A stretch of DNA of 64,000 nucleotides from DATAGF01 sp963813355 (GTDB lineage: Bacteria > Actinomycetota > Thermoleophilia > Miltoncostaeales > Miltoncostaeaceae). Under the pieces are notes generated by a model. It worked only from the letters and a program-made list of their open reading frames with translations. It was not told the origin of the DNA and searched no databases. Position 1 is the first letter of the stretch. The number at the start of each line of letters is the position of its first letter. This document shows positions 36,877 through 46,551 of this stretch, piece after piece. The stretch lies in the NCBI GenBank assembly GCA_963813355.1, contig CAWEYS010000013.1, positions 124,001 to 188,000 of the forward strand, written 5' to 3'. Position numbers and translations under genes: made by a program.

Positions 36877-38322
36877 GTGGCGCCTCGACCGACGAGCCCG
36901 CCGACGCAGCAGACGCGCTTGGGCATCTCGCCGCGGCAGATCCTGCTCCCGCTCGCGCTCGCCCAGTTCATCTGCAGCTTCGCGGGCTCGAACATGAACG
37001 TGATGATCACCGACATCAGCACGGACCTCGACACCACCGTCGGCGGCGTGCAGACGGCGATCACCCTGTTCCTGCTGATCATGGCGATCTTCATGATCCC
37101 CGCGAGCAAGCTCACCGACCGCTGGGGCCGCAAGCGCTGCTTCATCGGTGGGCTCGCCCTCTACGGCGTCGGCGCCCTGCTGAGCGCGGTCTCCCCGGGC
37201 CTCGGAGTGCTGATCCTCGGCAACTCGGTCCTCGAGGGCGTCGGCACCGCTCTGCTGATCCCGCCCGTCTACATCCTCGCGACGATCGCCTTCACCGACC
37301 TCACCTCGCGAGCCAAGGCCTTCGGGGTGATCACCGGCGCCGGGGGCATCGGCGCCGCCGCGGGCCCGCTGATCGGCGGCATCATCACCACGGGGATCAG
37401 CTGGCGGGCGGCGTTCGTCTTCCAGGCCCTGGTCGTCGCGGCCATCATCCTCCTGAGCCGCCGGATGGTCGATCCCCTGCCGCCCGACCCGACGCGTCGC
37501 TTCGACGCCGTCGGCGCGGTCTTGTCGGCCGCGGGGATGTTCTTCCTCGTCTTCGGGATCCTCCAGGCGGACAACGACGTCGTGCTGATGGCGGTGCTGA
37601 TGGCGGTCGGGGCGGCGTTCCTGGTGGGGTTCCTGCTCTACATCCGCTCCCAGGAGCGCGCCGGGAAGGAGCCGCTCCTGTCCACCGGGCTGTTCCGGAG
37701 CCGCGCGTCGAACCTCGGACTCGTCACCCAGAACATGCAGTGGCTGCTCCTCATGGGCGTGTCGTTCACGGTCGCGACGTACCTCCAGGTGGTTCGCGGC
37801 TACAACGCGATCGAGACCGGCGTGATCTTCACGGCGGCGACGCTCGGCATCCTGATCTCCTCCCTCGCCGCGGAGCGACTTGCCAAGCGGTACGCGCAGC
37901 GAACGCTGATCGTGGTCGGCTTCGTCGTCACGGTCGCCGGTATCGGCCTGCTGATCGGCCTGGTGTACGCGTCCGACCGGATCGTCGCCTTTGTCCCCGG
38001 GCTCGCGCTGATCGGCCTCGGCCTCGGAGTGATGCTGACCCCCTCCGTCAACGTCGTGCAGTCCAGCTTCCCCGAGCAGCTCCAGGGCGAGATCTCGGGT
38101 CTCTCGCGCAGCGTGTCGAACCTGGGATCGTCCTTCGGGACTGCGATCGCCGGGACGATCCTGGTCGCCGGCCTGGCGAGAGGGCCGTATTCCTGGGCGA
38201 TGGTCGCGCTGGCCGTGTTCGGGCTGATCGGCCTGGTGGCGGCCCTCTTCATGCCGAGGCAACCCCAAGAGCGGGAGCGCCCCTCGCCGCAGCCCCTCCT
38301 CGATACCGGCTCGACCGCGTGA
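36877..38322 (+). CDS. MFS transporter, DHA2 (14-helix) family, island-borne
   Basis: About 481-aa exporter (493 if GTG 36841 is used). Fourteen hydrophobic segments; motif A in KLTDRWGRKRCFIGG, motif C-like GPLIGGIITTGISWRAAFVF, and the C half beginning near SNLGLVTQNMQWLLLMGVSF. It lacks the GlxxD-type first-helix pattern of the MFS gene at 19.5 kb and looks only distantly related to it. The only intact transporter of the island and so its probable cargo. Substrate unknown. Confidence 0.88.
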   Translation: MAPRPTSPPTQQTRLGISPRQILLPLALAQFICSFAGSNMNVMITDISTDLDTTVGGVQTAITLFLLIMAIFMIPASKLTDRWGRKRCFIGGLALYGVGALLSAVSPGLGVLILGNSVLEGVGTALLIPPVYILATIAFTDLTSRAKAFGVITGAGGIGAAAGPLIGGIITTGISWRAAFVFQALVVAAIILLSRRMVDPLPPDPTRRFDAVGAVLSAAGMFFLVFGILQADNDVVLMAVLMAVGAAFLVGFLLYIRSQERAGKEPLLSTGLFRSRASNLGLVTQNMQWLLLMGVSFTVATYLQVVRGYNAIETGVIFTAATLGILISSLAAERLAKRYAQRTLIVVGFVVTVAGIGLLIGLVYASDRIVAFVPGLALIGLGLGVMLTPSVNVVQSSFPEQLQGEISGLSRSVSNLGSSFGTAIAGTILVAGLARGPYSWAMVALAVFGLIGLVAALFMPRQPQERERPSPQPLLDTGSTA

Positions 38323-38581
38323 CAGGGACGGCGTCATCCGGAAAACGTTCGGATCAAAAAAACGCCCCGTGATTCTTCGTCGTCATCGCCTCCGGCCTTC
38401 GCGTTTTCCGACCTGGGGGGTGCAGCCGACCCCCCGCCCCCGGTGGGGGGCAGCGTGCTCGCTGGCCCGTGGCTGATCGCAGGAACTCCCTCGCTCGGTC
38501 CACTCTGGCGAGAAGTAGACCGTCCCCTCCGGCCGCTCGCCGTGGATCTCCCCGACCGCGTAGAGGGCCCCGGCGGTTGAC
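38323..38581. other. Non-coding gap with G/C hairpins in the island
   Basis: 259 bases. Contains a perfect 7-bp hairpin (GGGGGGT 38415-38421 with ACCCCCC 38429-38435) and a run of A's at 38355. On the minus strand a short stretch reads ALYAVGEIHGERPEGTVYFS, which looks like a fragment of a real protein but has no complete frame; possibly a gene remnant. Confidence 0.4.
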
Positions 38582-39265
38582 TCAGGCTGGCGAGGGGGCC
38601 GTACTGGAGTCGCCGGCCCGCCGGCGCAGGAGCAGGATCGAGGCAACCAGGATCCAGGCCCAGTACACGAAGGCCGGGACGAAGAAGATCGCAAACAGGC
38701 AGATCACGCCCACCACTACCCCGACCCACGCGAACCAGCGCGGCAGCAAGCCCGTCCTCAACGCGACCGCCGATGTGGCCCAGACCACCAGCGCGCCCAG
38801 GACGACTGCCCCGACCCACAAGAGGTAGCCGGCATCGCTCGAGAACGCGTAGAGGTCAGCCGGGGCGGCGAGAGCCCCCCGGTTGTCGGCAGCGGCCAGC
38901 GGGGCCACGAAGAATGAGACGGCACCGATCCAGAGGACCGCGCTGGCCACCCCTGACCCGAAGGCTAGGGGGGCCAGGCCCCCGCCGGGGCCTTCGGCCG
39001 CCGCGAGTCGCGACCGCAGGACGGAGAAGAAGACGAGCATGAAGAGGACGCCCGCCAGGAACACGAAGAACGCCGTGAAGTTCTGGTTCTGGTTGGAGTC
39101 CGAAGCCAGATACGAGGCGATCTCGGTCTCGGGATCGTCCGGATCAGGCGAGCTGCCCGCGACGAGGAATGCGATGACCAGGAGGATCACGGACACTGCG
39201 CCCGACGCGGGCGCCCAGCGCTCCCACCACGTCGCGCGCGCGCTGCCACTGGAGTCTGATCGCAC
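38582..39265 (-). CDS. Unknown membrane protein with six predicted helices
   Basis: 227 aa, start ATG 39265. Helices include SGAVSVILLVIAFLVAGSSP, FFVFLAGVLFMLVFFSVLRS, GVASAVLWIGAVSFFVAPLA, YLLWVGAVVLGALVVWATSA and WFAWVGVVVGVICLFAIFF. The acidic loop DPDDPETEIASYLASDSNQN follows the first helix. It resembles the DUF4386-like class of small membrane proteins in layout, but I cannot assign a family firmly. Part of the tRNA-Ala island. Confidence 0.75.
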   Translation of the reverse strand: MRSDSSGSARATWWERWAPASGAVSVILLVIAFLVAGSSPDPDDPETEIASYLASDSNQNQNFTAFFVFLAGVLFMLVFFSVLRSRLAAAEGPGGGLAPLAFGSGVASAVLWIGAVSFFVAPLAAADNRGALAAPADLYAFSSDAGYLLWVGAVVLGALVVWATSAVALRTGLLPRWFAWVGVVVGVICLFAIFFVPAFVYWAWILVASILLLRRRAGDSSTAPSPA

Positions 39266-39465
39266 GGTGCCTCCTGTCGCTTCGGCAATCCGCTGGCGTG
39301 GCAGGTGTCAGGTATCCCCTAACGCGCGCGGCGCGTCAACAGCCGAAAGGGCTAACGGCATGAAGGCCCGCGAAGAGGGGGGACCTGGTGCCACCCGGCC
39401 TCAGAGCCACTGCCTCACTGGGACTCATTGCGAAAAAGACCGCCGGCCTCGGTCGCGGCGGGCCC

Positions 39466-39768
39466 TCAGCTTCCTGGCGCGAGACTCGACAGAGCCTCCG
39501 GGGGCGGCAGGATGGTGTGGACCGGGAAGAAGTTCGGACTGACGCGGGGCTTGCCAGCCGCGTCGAACGCTGGGTTGAGACGGCCCTCCTGAAAGCGCCG
39601 CTGGTTGTCCTCCGTGTCCCAGACCTCAATGACCCGCCAGCCGGACTCCGTTGGACCGCCGATGTGGACCAGGCAACCCTCGGGCGCCTCCTCCCCTAGC
39701 TGCGCCATCACCGCCTCGTAGTCGGCCGCCGCGAAGCGGTCATCCTCGTACAACGCCCCGATGGACAT
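39466..39768 (-). CDS. Small dimeric alpha/beta-barrel-like protein
   Basis: 100 aa, start ATG 39768 with a strong GAGGAGGG ribosome site on the minus strand. Sequence pattern (YEAVMAQLGEEAPEGCLVHI, GWRVIEVWDTEDNQRRFQEG) is that of antibiotic-biosynthesis-monooxygenase-like or stress-responsive dimeric barrels, in which a ligand sits between beta sheet and helices. No catalytic residues can be claimed. Island cargo. Confidence 0.7.
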   Translation of the reverse strand: MSIGALYEDDRFAAADYEAVMAQLGEEAPEGCLVHIGGPTESGWRVIEVWDTEDNQRRFQEGRLNPAFDAAGKPRVSPNFFPVHTILPPPEALSSLAPGS

Positions 39769-41130
39769 GATCCCATCCCTCCTCGTATGGGATGCGTCGA
39801 AGCCTCGCGCCCTGCGACGAAGCGGGTCAAGGGACGTCTGGGGCTTCACCCGGTTCCGCGGGAACAGTCCCGGGGACGGCATCGCGACCCGCGGGTAGAT
39901 CGACTGCGCGACCCTTGATGACTGCGAGCCCGGCCGTCCGGCGGGCTCCGGTGGCCGGGCATTACGTCATCGTCGCGGCCCTCCGTTCGGCATCCAATAG
40001 CCGGACGTGTGGTCCGGCGGTCCTTGGGTCGCAGCGCGCCGGGGCAGGGGGAACGTGCCCCGGCGCCACCCAATCAGCACGGTCGCCTAGCGCTCACGTT
40101 GCGCGCGCGGGCGAGTTCCTAGCGCCCGAACCAGCCCCCCAGCTTGCGCGAGGACGCCCGCCGCCGGGTGCCCGGCGATGGCCTGCCGACCACAGCGCCG
40201 GCCGACCACCAGGCGAGGCTCGTCGAGCCCGACAGAGCTCCCTCGCTGCCCTGGCGTGCCCGAGCGGATGCGTACGTGTGACGTCTGAAGGCCCGAGACA
40301 AACCGAAGAGCCCGCTCGATGGGCGGGCTCCTTCCTAGGCTCGCGGGGCGTCGCGCAGCGGCCTGGCTCAGGCCGCGGGAATCCGGAGGCGCCTCCGGTA
40401 CTCGGCCGAGAGCGCGACGACTCGGAGCGCGCGCTCCAGCCTGGGCTCAGGCGCCATCCCCGGCACCCGGCCGCGGCGGAGTTCGACACGGCCATGCTAC
40501 GGGGCGCTCGGAGCGGGCGCTAACCCGTCGACTTCACTCGGTGAGAGCTCGCGGCCTGAGAAGGCCTGCTGAGGCGATTTCGGCCGGCTCGGCCTCAGGC
40601 GGCGCTTTCAGGTTACGAGGCTCGTTCAGTCCCCGGGGCTCCTTTGCGCGGGCTCTCAGCAGGGCCTTGTCCCGCTACGCATGCCAAGTCGCGCATCCTT
40701 CGTCCCGATGCCTGCTGCGAGGCGAATTGCGATGCCAAGCAGTTCTCGGAATCGATCGGGCCCGGCCAGGCGGCCGCTCACTCCGCACGCCGCCAGCCAG
40801 CCGTCCAGGGCCGCCCGCGTACTCGCCGAGGGACGCCTCGCGGGCCGATCGCCCGCCGCCTTGTCGCAGATCCGACTGGTCGCGCGTCCCCGTCTGGCGC
40901 CGGCGTCATGCGCCGTGTCGATGCGCCGTGTGGGGCGGGATCGCGCTGGCGATCTCCGCCCTGGCTGGGAGGGCGCCCGGCCAGCGCGTGACGGGTCCAA
41001 GCTCGTGGCGCTGGTCGGGGCGCTGAGCCAGCCCGGGGGACCCACCGTCACGGGTGGCCGGGCGCGCGGGCGACATTGAGTGGCAGGGGCGCGCTCGTCG
41101 CACCCCTCGCAATGCCGATTTGCAGGGAAG
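39769..41130. other. Long region without a supportable gene (island interior)
   Basis: About 1.36 kb in which neither strand offers a frame with recognisable domains, start context or normal codon bias. Local base composition is still GC-rich but less strongly patterned by codon position. It holds one clear hairpin (40308-40330). Probably decayed island DNA. Confidence 0.5.
40308..40330. terminator. Hairpin, probable terminator
   Basis: Perfect 8-bp stem GAGCCCGC / GCGGGCTC with a 7-base loop, followed by CTTCCT. No identifiable gene ends at it. Confidence 0.45.
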
Positions 41131-41179
41131 GCAGCGTAGAGGCGCGCCCCCGAATATTCGAGCCCGGTATCCTCCATCA
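41131..41179 (+). repeat. attR-like partial tRNA-Ala copy
   Basis: GCAGCGTAGAGG (41131-41142) matches the tRNA anticodon stem 3' side and beyond. A 14-base divergent stretch follows, then 23 bases (41157-41179) identical to 36289-36311. It cannot fold as a full tRNA. Confidence 0.8.
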
Positions 41180-41186
41180 CCCTCAG

Positions 41187-41210
41187 GAAAGCCCCATCTG
41201 CGGGGCTTTC
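41187..41210. terminator. Perfect terminator hairpin after attR
   Basis: GAAAGCCCC / GGGGCTTTC, loop ATCTGC, followed by GTCGTT. Probably the original terminator of tRNA-Ala before island insertion, displaced to the right end; also placed to stop the convergent MFS gene. Confidence 0.6.
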
Positions 41211-41257
41211 GTCGTTGTCGGGCGAGGCACGCAGCATCTGTGCCGCCAGACCGGGGA

Positions 41258-42481
41258 CTAGTCTCCCAGCCCCCGCGACACGAGTGACCCTCGCGTCGGC
41301 TCTGGACGACAGACATCCCCGAGCAGGGGCACGCTCGCGAGCAGCATCAGCCCGGCGACCAGCCAGAGAGCCGAGTAGCCGACGGTCCCGAGTGGGGTGC
41401 CGAGCGCCTGCTGGGCCTGGATCGCTGCGCCGGCGAGCAGCGGGCCGAGCACGATCCCGACCCCCCGGCTCATGCTGTACACGCCGGTCAGCAGGCCGTG
41501 GTCGGCTCTCGGCATCATCGGGATCAGCATCGCGTAGGGCAGCGCCATCATGACCCCCGCGCTCGCCGAGATCAGCGGGATCATCGGCACCAGCAGGGCG
41601 GGGTCGTCGAACAGGAAGGGCACGACCATCGGCGCTCCGTAGGTCACCGCCGTCGCCCGGACGACCCGCCGGGTCCCGAAGCGCTCGGCGAGCCTCCCCG
41701 CCAGCGCGGCGCCCACCAGCACGCACGCCCCCGCGGCGCCGATCACGCCGGCCGTCGCGGGCAGGCTGAGCCCGAGGCCGGTCGTGACCCACAGCACGAC
41801 GAACGTGCGGATCGCGCCGAGCGCTCCTTCCCAGAGCGCGTTGGCGGCGAAGAAGGCCCGCAGCCCGGGCAGCTCGACGAGCAGCCGGCGCACCTCTCCG
41901 AAGGCGGCTCGCGCCCGCATCGCGCCGACCTGCTCCTGCTGCAGCGGGCGCTCGCGGCGCAGGAGGGCCCAGATGAAGGCGCCGGTCGTGGCCAGCAGGA
42001 CGCCCGCCGCCACGACGAAGGGCACGATCTGGGCGATCGCCAGGAGCAGCCCGCCGCCAACGAGGGCGAGCCCCGTCCCGACCCCCCGAGCCACCGCCTG
42101 GGCGCTCTGCGAGCGCCCGGCGTCGCGCTCGGGCACCAGATCCGGGTACATCGCCCGGTACGGCTCGTAGGCGACGTAGTAGGCCGCGAACAACACGATC
42201 ACGATCGCGAGGGCCGGCCACAGCGCGTCCTGGAGCCCCAGGAGAACGAGCGCCAGCGCCATGACCGGGACCCCGGCCAGTACGAACGGCAGCCGACCGC
42301 CGATCCGCGTGCGCAGGCGGTCCGATCGTGCCCCGACCACGACCGGCAGGAAGAGGGCCAGCACTCCCTCGACGGCGATCAGCGCCCCGATGGCGGTGGC
42401 AGAGCCGGCGGTGTCGGCGACGACCACCGGGAGGTATGTGCCGACCGTCGTCGCCGCCAGCGCGAAACCGAGCGTCGGCAC
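41258..42481 (-). CDS. MFS transporter, sugar/GPH-like 12-helix
   Basis: 407 aa with about twelve hydrophobic helices. Motif-A-like loop GARSDRLRTRIGGRLPFVLA between helices 2 and 3, the segment YVAYEPYRAMYPDLVPERDA, and GRLAERFGTRRVVRATAV between helices 8 and 9. The pattern resembles GPH-type or sucrose-symporter-like MFS proteins rather than drug exporters. GTG 42481 is used; a few residues may be missing at the N terminus. Lies just outside the island. Substrate unknown. Confidence 0.82.
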   Translation of the reverse strand: MPTLGFALAATTVGTYLPVVVADTAGSATAIGALIAVEGVLALFLPVVVGARSDRLRTRIGGRLPFVLAGVPVMALALVLLGLQDALWPALAIVIVLFAAYYVAYEPYRAMYPDLVPERDAGRSQSAQAVARGVGTGLALVGGGLLLAIAQIVPFVVAAGVLLATTGAFIWALLRRERPLQQEQVGAMRARAAFGEVRRLLVELPGLRAFFAANALWEGALGAIRTFVVLWVTTGLGLSLPATAGVIGAAGACVLVGAALAGRLAERFGTRRVVRATAVTYGAPMVVPFLFDDPALLVPMIPLISASAGVMMALPYAMLIPMMPRADHGLLTGVYSMSRGVGIVLGPLLAGAAIQAQQALGTPLGTVGYSALWLVAGLMLLASVPLLGDVCRPEPTRGSLVSRGLGD

Positions 42482-42633
42482 GGCGAGCAGGGCGTGGGTC
42501 TCACCGGAGGTGCGTGGCGTGCTCCGGTGGAGGGGGCGCTCGGGCGGGCGGGTCGCGGCGATGGCAGAGCGTACGGACCAGGCCGGGGCGTCGCCACGGC
42601 TCTCGCTCGCGGTCGCGCCCCGGATCTACCTGA

Positions 42634-43200
42634 AAGGACGAGGCGATCGAGCTGGGCACCACGATCGGCGCCCTGATCGGCCTCGGCATCGAGGGCGAGG
42701 AGGGGATGGAGGCCGGCGCCCTGGCCGGCGCCGAGGCGGGTGAGGACGGCGTTCAGGTCTTCGACGACGAGGACGCCTGGGACGTGCTGGAGGAGATCCC
42801 CAACGACTCGGCCGCCGCCCTGCTGCTGATCGAGCACCACTGGGCCGTGCCGCGGCGCGACGCCATCGCCCGCGCCGGCGGCTTCCGCATCAGCGACGGC
42901 TTCATCAGCCCGCTGGACCTGATCGAGCTCGGGCTGGTGACGGCCGAGGAGACGCGACACGCGGCGCCCGTTCATCCCCTTGGGGTGATGCGCAGCAAGG
43001 ACTCCGGTGATGCGGTGATCGACATCGACGAGGCGGCGGAGGACCTCGACCACCTCATCAGAGCGGAGGAGTGCCTGCGGTCCTCATGGCGAGGCAGCAG
43101 GTGGTCCACACAGAGGGCCCGTCCGCGGGCCCGTCGAGCGGTGCGTCGCCGCAGAAAGGAGCAGATATGTGGTGGGGAGTTTGGAGGCGCCCTGGCCTGA
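42634..43200 (+). pseudogene. DUF6325/DUF1269-like protein, N-terminally broken
   Basis: The frame reads KDEAIELGTTIGALIGLGIE, AWDVLEEIPNDSAAALLLIE, HHWAVPRRDAIARAGG and GFISPLDLIELGLVTAEE, which matches the C-terminal three quarters of small DUF1269-type proteins (glycine-rich loop, then a segment ending SAAALLLIEHHWA). A TGA at 42631 blocks it. The adjacent frame reads IYLK just before, so one lost base probably separates the expected LKKDE. The usual N-terminal beta strand (VVIAF type) cannot be found, so the gene is truncated or more than once shifted. Confidence 0.6.
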
Positions 43201-43344
43201 TCTGGGTGATCGTGTTCTTCATGTTCGCGTTCACCGCGCTGGCAAAGGGCCATTGGATCATGTTCATCATCGGGTTCTCTTGCCATCTTCTGGATCATCG
43301 GGGCGCTGATCGAGCCCACTGCGCGAGCAGAGGGCGCCCGCTAG
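43167..43344 (+). CDS. Small MWWG membrane protein, frameshifted paralogue of the 59274 gene
   Basis: ATG 43167 with an AAAGGAG ribosome site. MWWGVWRRPGLIWVIVFFMF, then GHWIMFIIG, followed in another frame by IFWIIGALIEPTARAEGAR. Two hydrophobic segments. The order MWWG, GHW, IGxxFPxxWIxGALxxPT matches the intact 61-aa protein at 59274. A single indel near 43278 breaks it. Unknown function. Confidence 0.6.
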
Positions 43345-43590
43345 CACGACAGGGGGCGGTCGGATGGGTCGAGTGCTCAGCACGCGCTCCGGCGCTCGAC
43401 CATCCGGCGGACCCGAATGGTCGGCTCTTCGCCCTCACCCTGCTCGGATGAGGGACGAGATGATCCAGCCGGTTTCCGTTGACAGTCGCGCAGGCCGAGG
43501 GCGCGACGCGCGCAGGCCGTTCCCTTGGGCGATGAGGTGCAGCAGGCCGGCCCAGAGGGTTACGCGATACGCCGAATCCAGGAGGCACCC

Positions 43591-45962
43591 GTGCCCGAGA
43601 GGCCGCGCCGCAGCGCGATGTACTGCCGGTTCCCGACATCACGCCGGTCGGGCTGACGACCTATGACGCGAAGGACCCGGACACCGCGTTCCCGCCGATC
43701 GAGCCGCTGCGGCCCCCGGAGGGAGCTCCCAACGTCCTCATCGTCCTGATCGACGACGTCGGCTTCGGCCCCTCGAGCGCCTTCGCCGTCCCGCGTCAAC
43801 GCCGAACGTCGATCGCCTGGCGGCGGACGGGCCTCAAGTACAACCGCTTCCACACGACGGCGCTCTGCTCGCCGACGCGCGCGGCCTCCTGAGCGGCCGG
43901 AACCACCACACCGTCGGCATGGGCGGCATCACGGAGATCGCGACGTCGGCTCCCGGCTACAGCTCGATGCGCCCGAACACCTGCGCGCCGCTGGCGGAGA
44001 CCTGAAGCTGAACGGCTACTCGACGGCGCAGTTCGGCAAGTGCCACGAGGTGCCGGTCTGGGAGACGAGCCCGATGGGCCCGTTCCACAACTGGCCCACC
44101 GGGAGCGGCTTCGAGTACTTCTACGGCTTCATCGGCGGCGAGGCCCACCAGTACTACCCGGCGATCTACGAGGGCACGATCCCGGTCGAGCCCGAGAAGA
44201 CGCCCGAAGAGGGCTACCACTTCATGGCCGACATGACCGACAAGGCGATCACGTGGATCCGCCAGCAGAAGGCGCTGATGCCGGACAAGCCGTTCTTCGC
44301 CTACTTCGCGCCGGGCGCCACGCACGCGCCGCACCACGTCACGCCCGAGTGGGCCGACAAGTACACGGGCGCGCTTCGACGACGGCTGGGACGCCCTGCG
44401 CGAGCGGACTTCGCGAAGCAGAAGGAGCTCGGCGTCATCCCGGCGGACGCCGAGCTGACGCCGCGCCACGAGGAGATCCCCGCCTGGGACGAGATGCCGG
44501 AGGACCTGAAGCCGGTGCTGCGCCGCCAGATGGAGGTCTACGCCGGCTTCCTGGAGTTCACCGACCACCACGTCGGCCGGCTGCTCGACGCGCTCGAGGA
44601 CCTCGGCGTCCTGGAGAACACGCTCGTCTACTACATCATCGGCGACAACGGCGCCTCCGCCGAGGGCACGCTGAACGGCACCTACAACGAGATGATCAAC
44701 TTCAACGGCGCCGCGGCGCTGGAGACGCCGGAGTTCATGATCGAGCGGCTGGACGACTTCGGCGGCCCGGACTCCTACAACCACTACGCCGTCGGCTGGG
44801 CGCACGCGATGTGCACGCCGTACCAGTGGACAAGCAGGTCGCCTCGCACTGGGGCGGCACGCGCAACGGCACGATCGTCCACTGGCCGGCGGGCATCAAG
44901 GCGCGCGGCGAGATCCGACGCCAGTTCGCCACGTGATCGACGTCGCCCCGACGGTGCTCGAGGCGGCCGGGCTGCCGGAGCCGACCTTCGTGAACGGCGT
45001 CCAGCAGAAGCCGATGGAGGGCGTGAGCATGGCGTACTCCTTCGACGACGCCGGGGCCGCCGAACGTCACACGACGCAGTACTTCGAGATGTTCTGCAAC
45101 CGCGGCATCTACCACGAGGGCTGGACGGCGGTGACGAGGCACGGGACACCGTGGCTACTCGACGGCGAGAAGAAGCCGGCGTTCGACGACGACGTCTGGG
45201 AGCTCTACGACACGACGACCGACTGGACGCAGGCGCAGGGATCTGGCCGCCGAGCAGCCGGACAAGCTCGCCGAGCTCCAGCGCCTGTTCCTGATCGAGG
45301 CGACCAAGTACAACGTCCTGCCGCTCGACGACCGCGGTCGCCGAACGGCTGCATCCCCGAGATCGCCGGGCGGCCCGACGCTCGTGCAGGGCGACCGGCA
45401 GCTCCTGTACGGCGGCATGGGCCGCCTGACCGAGAACTCGGTCGTCAGCATCAAGAACAAGTCGCACGCCGTCACGGCCGAGATCGAGGTGCCCGATGGC
45501 GGCGCGCAGGGCGTGATCATCGCCCAGGGCGGCAGCATCGGCGGCTGGAGCCTCTACCTGCAAGGAGGGCAAGCCGCGCTATTGCTACAACCTGCTCGGA
45601 ATCCAGCGCTTCTACGTCGATTGCGACAGGGACGTGCCGGCGGGCACCCATCAGGTTCGCGATGGAGTTCGACTACGACGGGCCGGGGCTCGGTAAGGGC
45701 GGCATCGTGACGCTCTACCTCGACGGCGACAAGGTGGGCGAGGGGAAGGTCGCCGCGACGGCGGCGATGATCTTCTCCGCCGACGACACCTGCGACGTCG
45801 GGCGCGAGAACGGCGCGCTCGTCGCAGACGACTACCCGGTGCCCAACACCTTCACGGGCGAGGTCAACTGGGTCGAGATCGACGTGGGCGACGTCCGCCG
45901 AGGACGCCGACCACCGGATCGACCCGGACGAGCTCCTCCGGGTCGCGATGGCGAGGCAGTAG
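43591..45962 (+). pseudogene. Arylsulfatase-like gene, multiply frameshifted
   Basis: Start GTG with an AGGAGG ribosome site. In successive frames: NVLIVLIDDVGFGPSSAF (metal aspartates), CSPTRA at 43866-43883 (the formylglycine cysteine of type I sulfatases), GYSTAQFGKCHE, FFAYFAPGATHAPHHV, YIIGDNGASAEGT and HWAGIK-like HWPAGIK. A C-terminal extension (EIEVPDGGAQGVIIAQGGSI, EFDYDGPGLGKGGIV) is typical of about 780-aa arylsulfatases. I count roughly a dozen single-base breaks, both insertions and deletions, with conserved sequence between them. It is a recent pseudogene or, more likely, poor local sequence. No sulfatase-maturase is nearby. Confidence 0.8.
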
Positions 45963-45994
45963 CGGCTCGGCGAAGACACGAGCGCGCCGCGGCA

Positions 45995-46551
45995 TCAGTC
46001 GTCCGGCCCCTCGGACCGGTCGCCGCTCGCGTCGTGGACCAGCAGCCGTCGCGCCACAACAAGCCGCTTCTCCACCACGAGGCGCTCCTCGAAGATCGGC
46101 ACCGAGATGCTGCCGTCGCCGTTGAGCTCGACCTCTCCCGAGTCGGCCTCGGGATCCGGCACCTCCACCTCGACGATCGTGGGGGAGCCCGTGGGGAGCC
46201 GGCGCGCGGCGGACGGCACGCCGCGTCCTCGGGTGGACGCGGGCGGGCGACGTCGCGGCCCAGGTGGTCGCGCACCGCCCGGTGCATCTCGGCGTCGAGG
46301 GGCTCGTCGCCGTCGTAGCGGGGGGCCGACTTGATGCGCCCGCGCGTCCACGGCGTCCGCACCGCCTGCGCCTCCTCGTCGAGCTCGACGAGATCCACGG
46401 GCAACAGCGTGTGCGAGCCGCCGAAGAGGCCTGCCGCGAGCCCGAGGTAGCGCGGGCGCCCGCGCCCGTCCTCATAGAGCGCGTTGACATCCCCCACGTG
46501 CTGGCCGCCGGCGTCCAGCACCGGCCAGCCGTGGTAGCGGTCGCGCTCCAC
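45995..46551 (-). CDS. PRC-barrel plus DUF2382-like protein, one frameshift
   Basis: The N half is a PRC barrel (YHGWPVLDAGGQHVGDVNAL, LGLAAGLFGGSHTLLPVDLV). The C-terminal segment in another frame reads ISVPIFEERLVVEKRLVVAR, the signature strand pattern of DUF2382 stress proteins, ending LLVHDASGDRSEGPDD. A single indel near 46215 joins them. GTG 46551 is a conservative start; a CTG nine codons further upstream would add SATSADAI. Probably a general-stress protein; role unproven. Confidence 0.7.

Larger units (their letters stand above)
36289..41179. mobile_element. Genomic island at tRNA-Ala(GGC)
   Basis: Bounded by a 23-base direct repeat: the tRNA T-loop-to-3' end (36289-36311) and an exact copy at 41157-41179. 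Contains an integrase C-terminal remnant next to the tRNA, an MFS transporter, a membrane protein, a small dimeric barrel protein and a long stretch without genes. The integrase is truncated, so the island is probably fixed. Confidence 0.75.

Noticed and set aside
36841..36877. N-terminal extension of the island MFS from GTG 36841
   Set aside because: The extension would contain the -10-like TAGACT and adds only a Pro/Thr-rich stretch; the GTG at 36877 fits the promoter spacing. Not excluded completely.
38383..38694. Minus-strand protein with a YAVGEIHGERPEGTVYFS stretch
   Set aside because: Only about 30 residues look protein-like; the rest is out of frame with the neighbouring membrane-protein gene and no start is convincing. 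Kept only as a possible remnant in the gap note.
40656..41079. Several overlapping frames in the right half of the island
   Set aside because: Frames on both strands give composition-driven products with no motif, no ribosome site and no codon-position bias that favours one frame.
41131..41179. Second tRNA-Ala gene
   Set aside because: Only the anticodon 3' side and the T-loop-to-acceptor portion match; no D arm, no 5' acceptor strand. It is an attachment-site copy.
42261..42743. Plus-strand frame running into the DUF6325-like gene as its N terminus
   Set aside because: It is mostly the complement of the MFS gene, and the part after 42482 does not resemble the expected N-terminal strand of the family.
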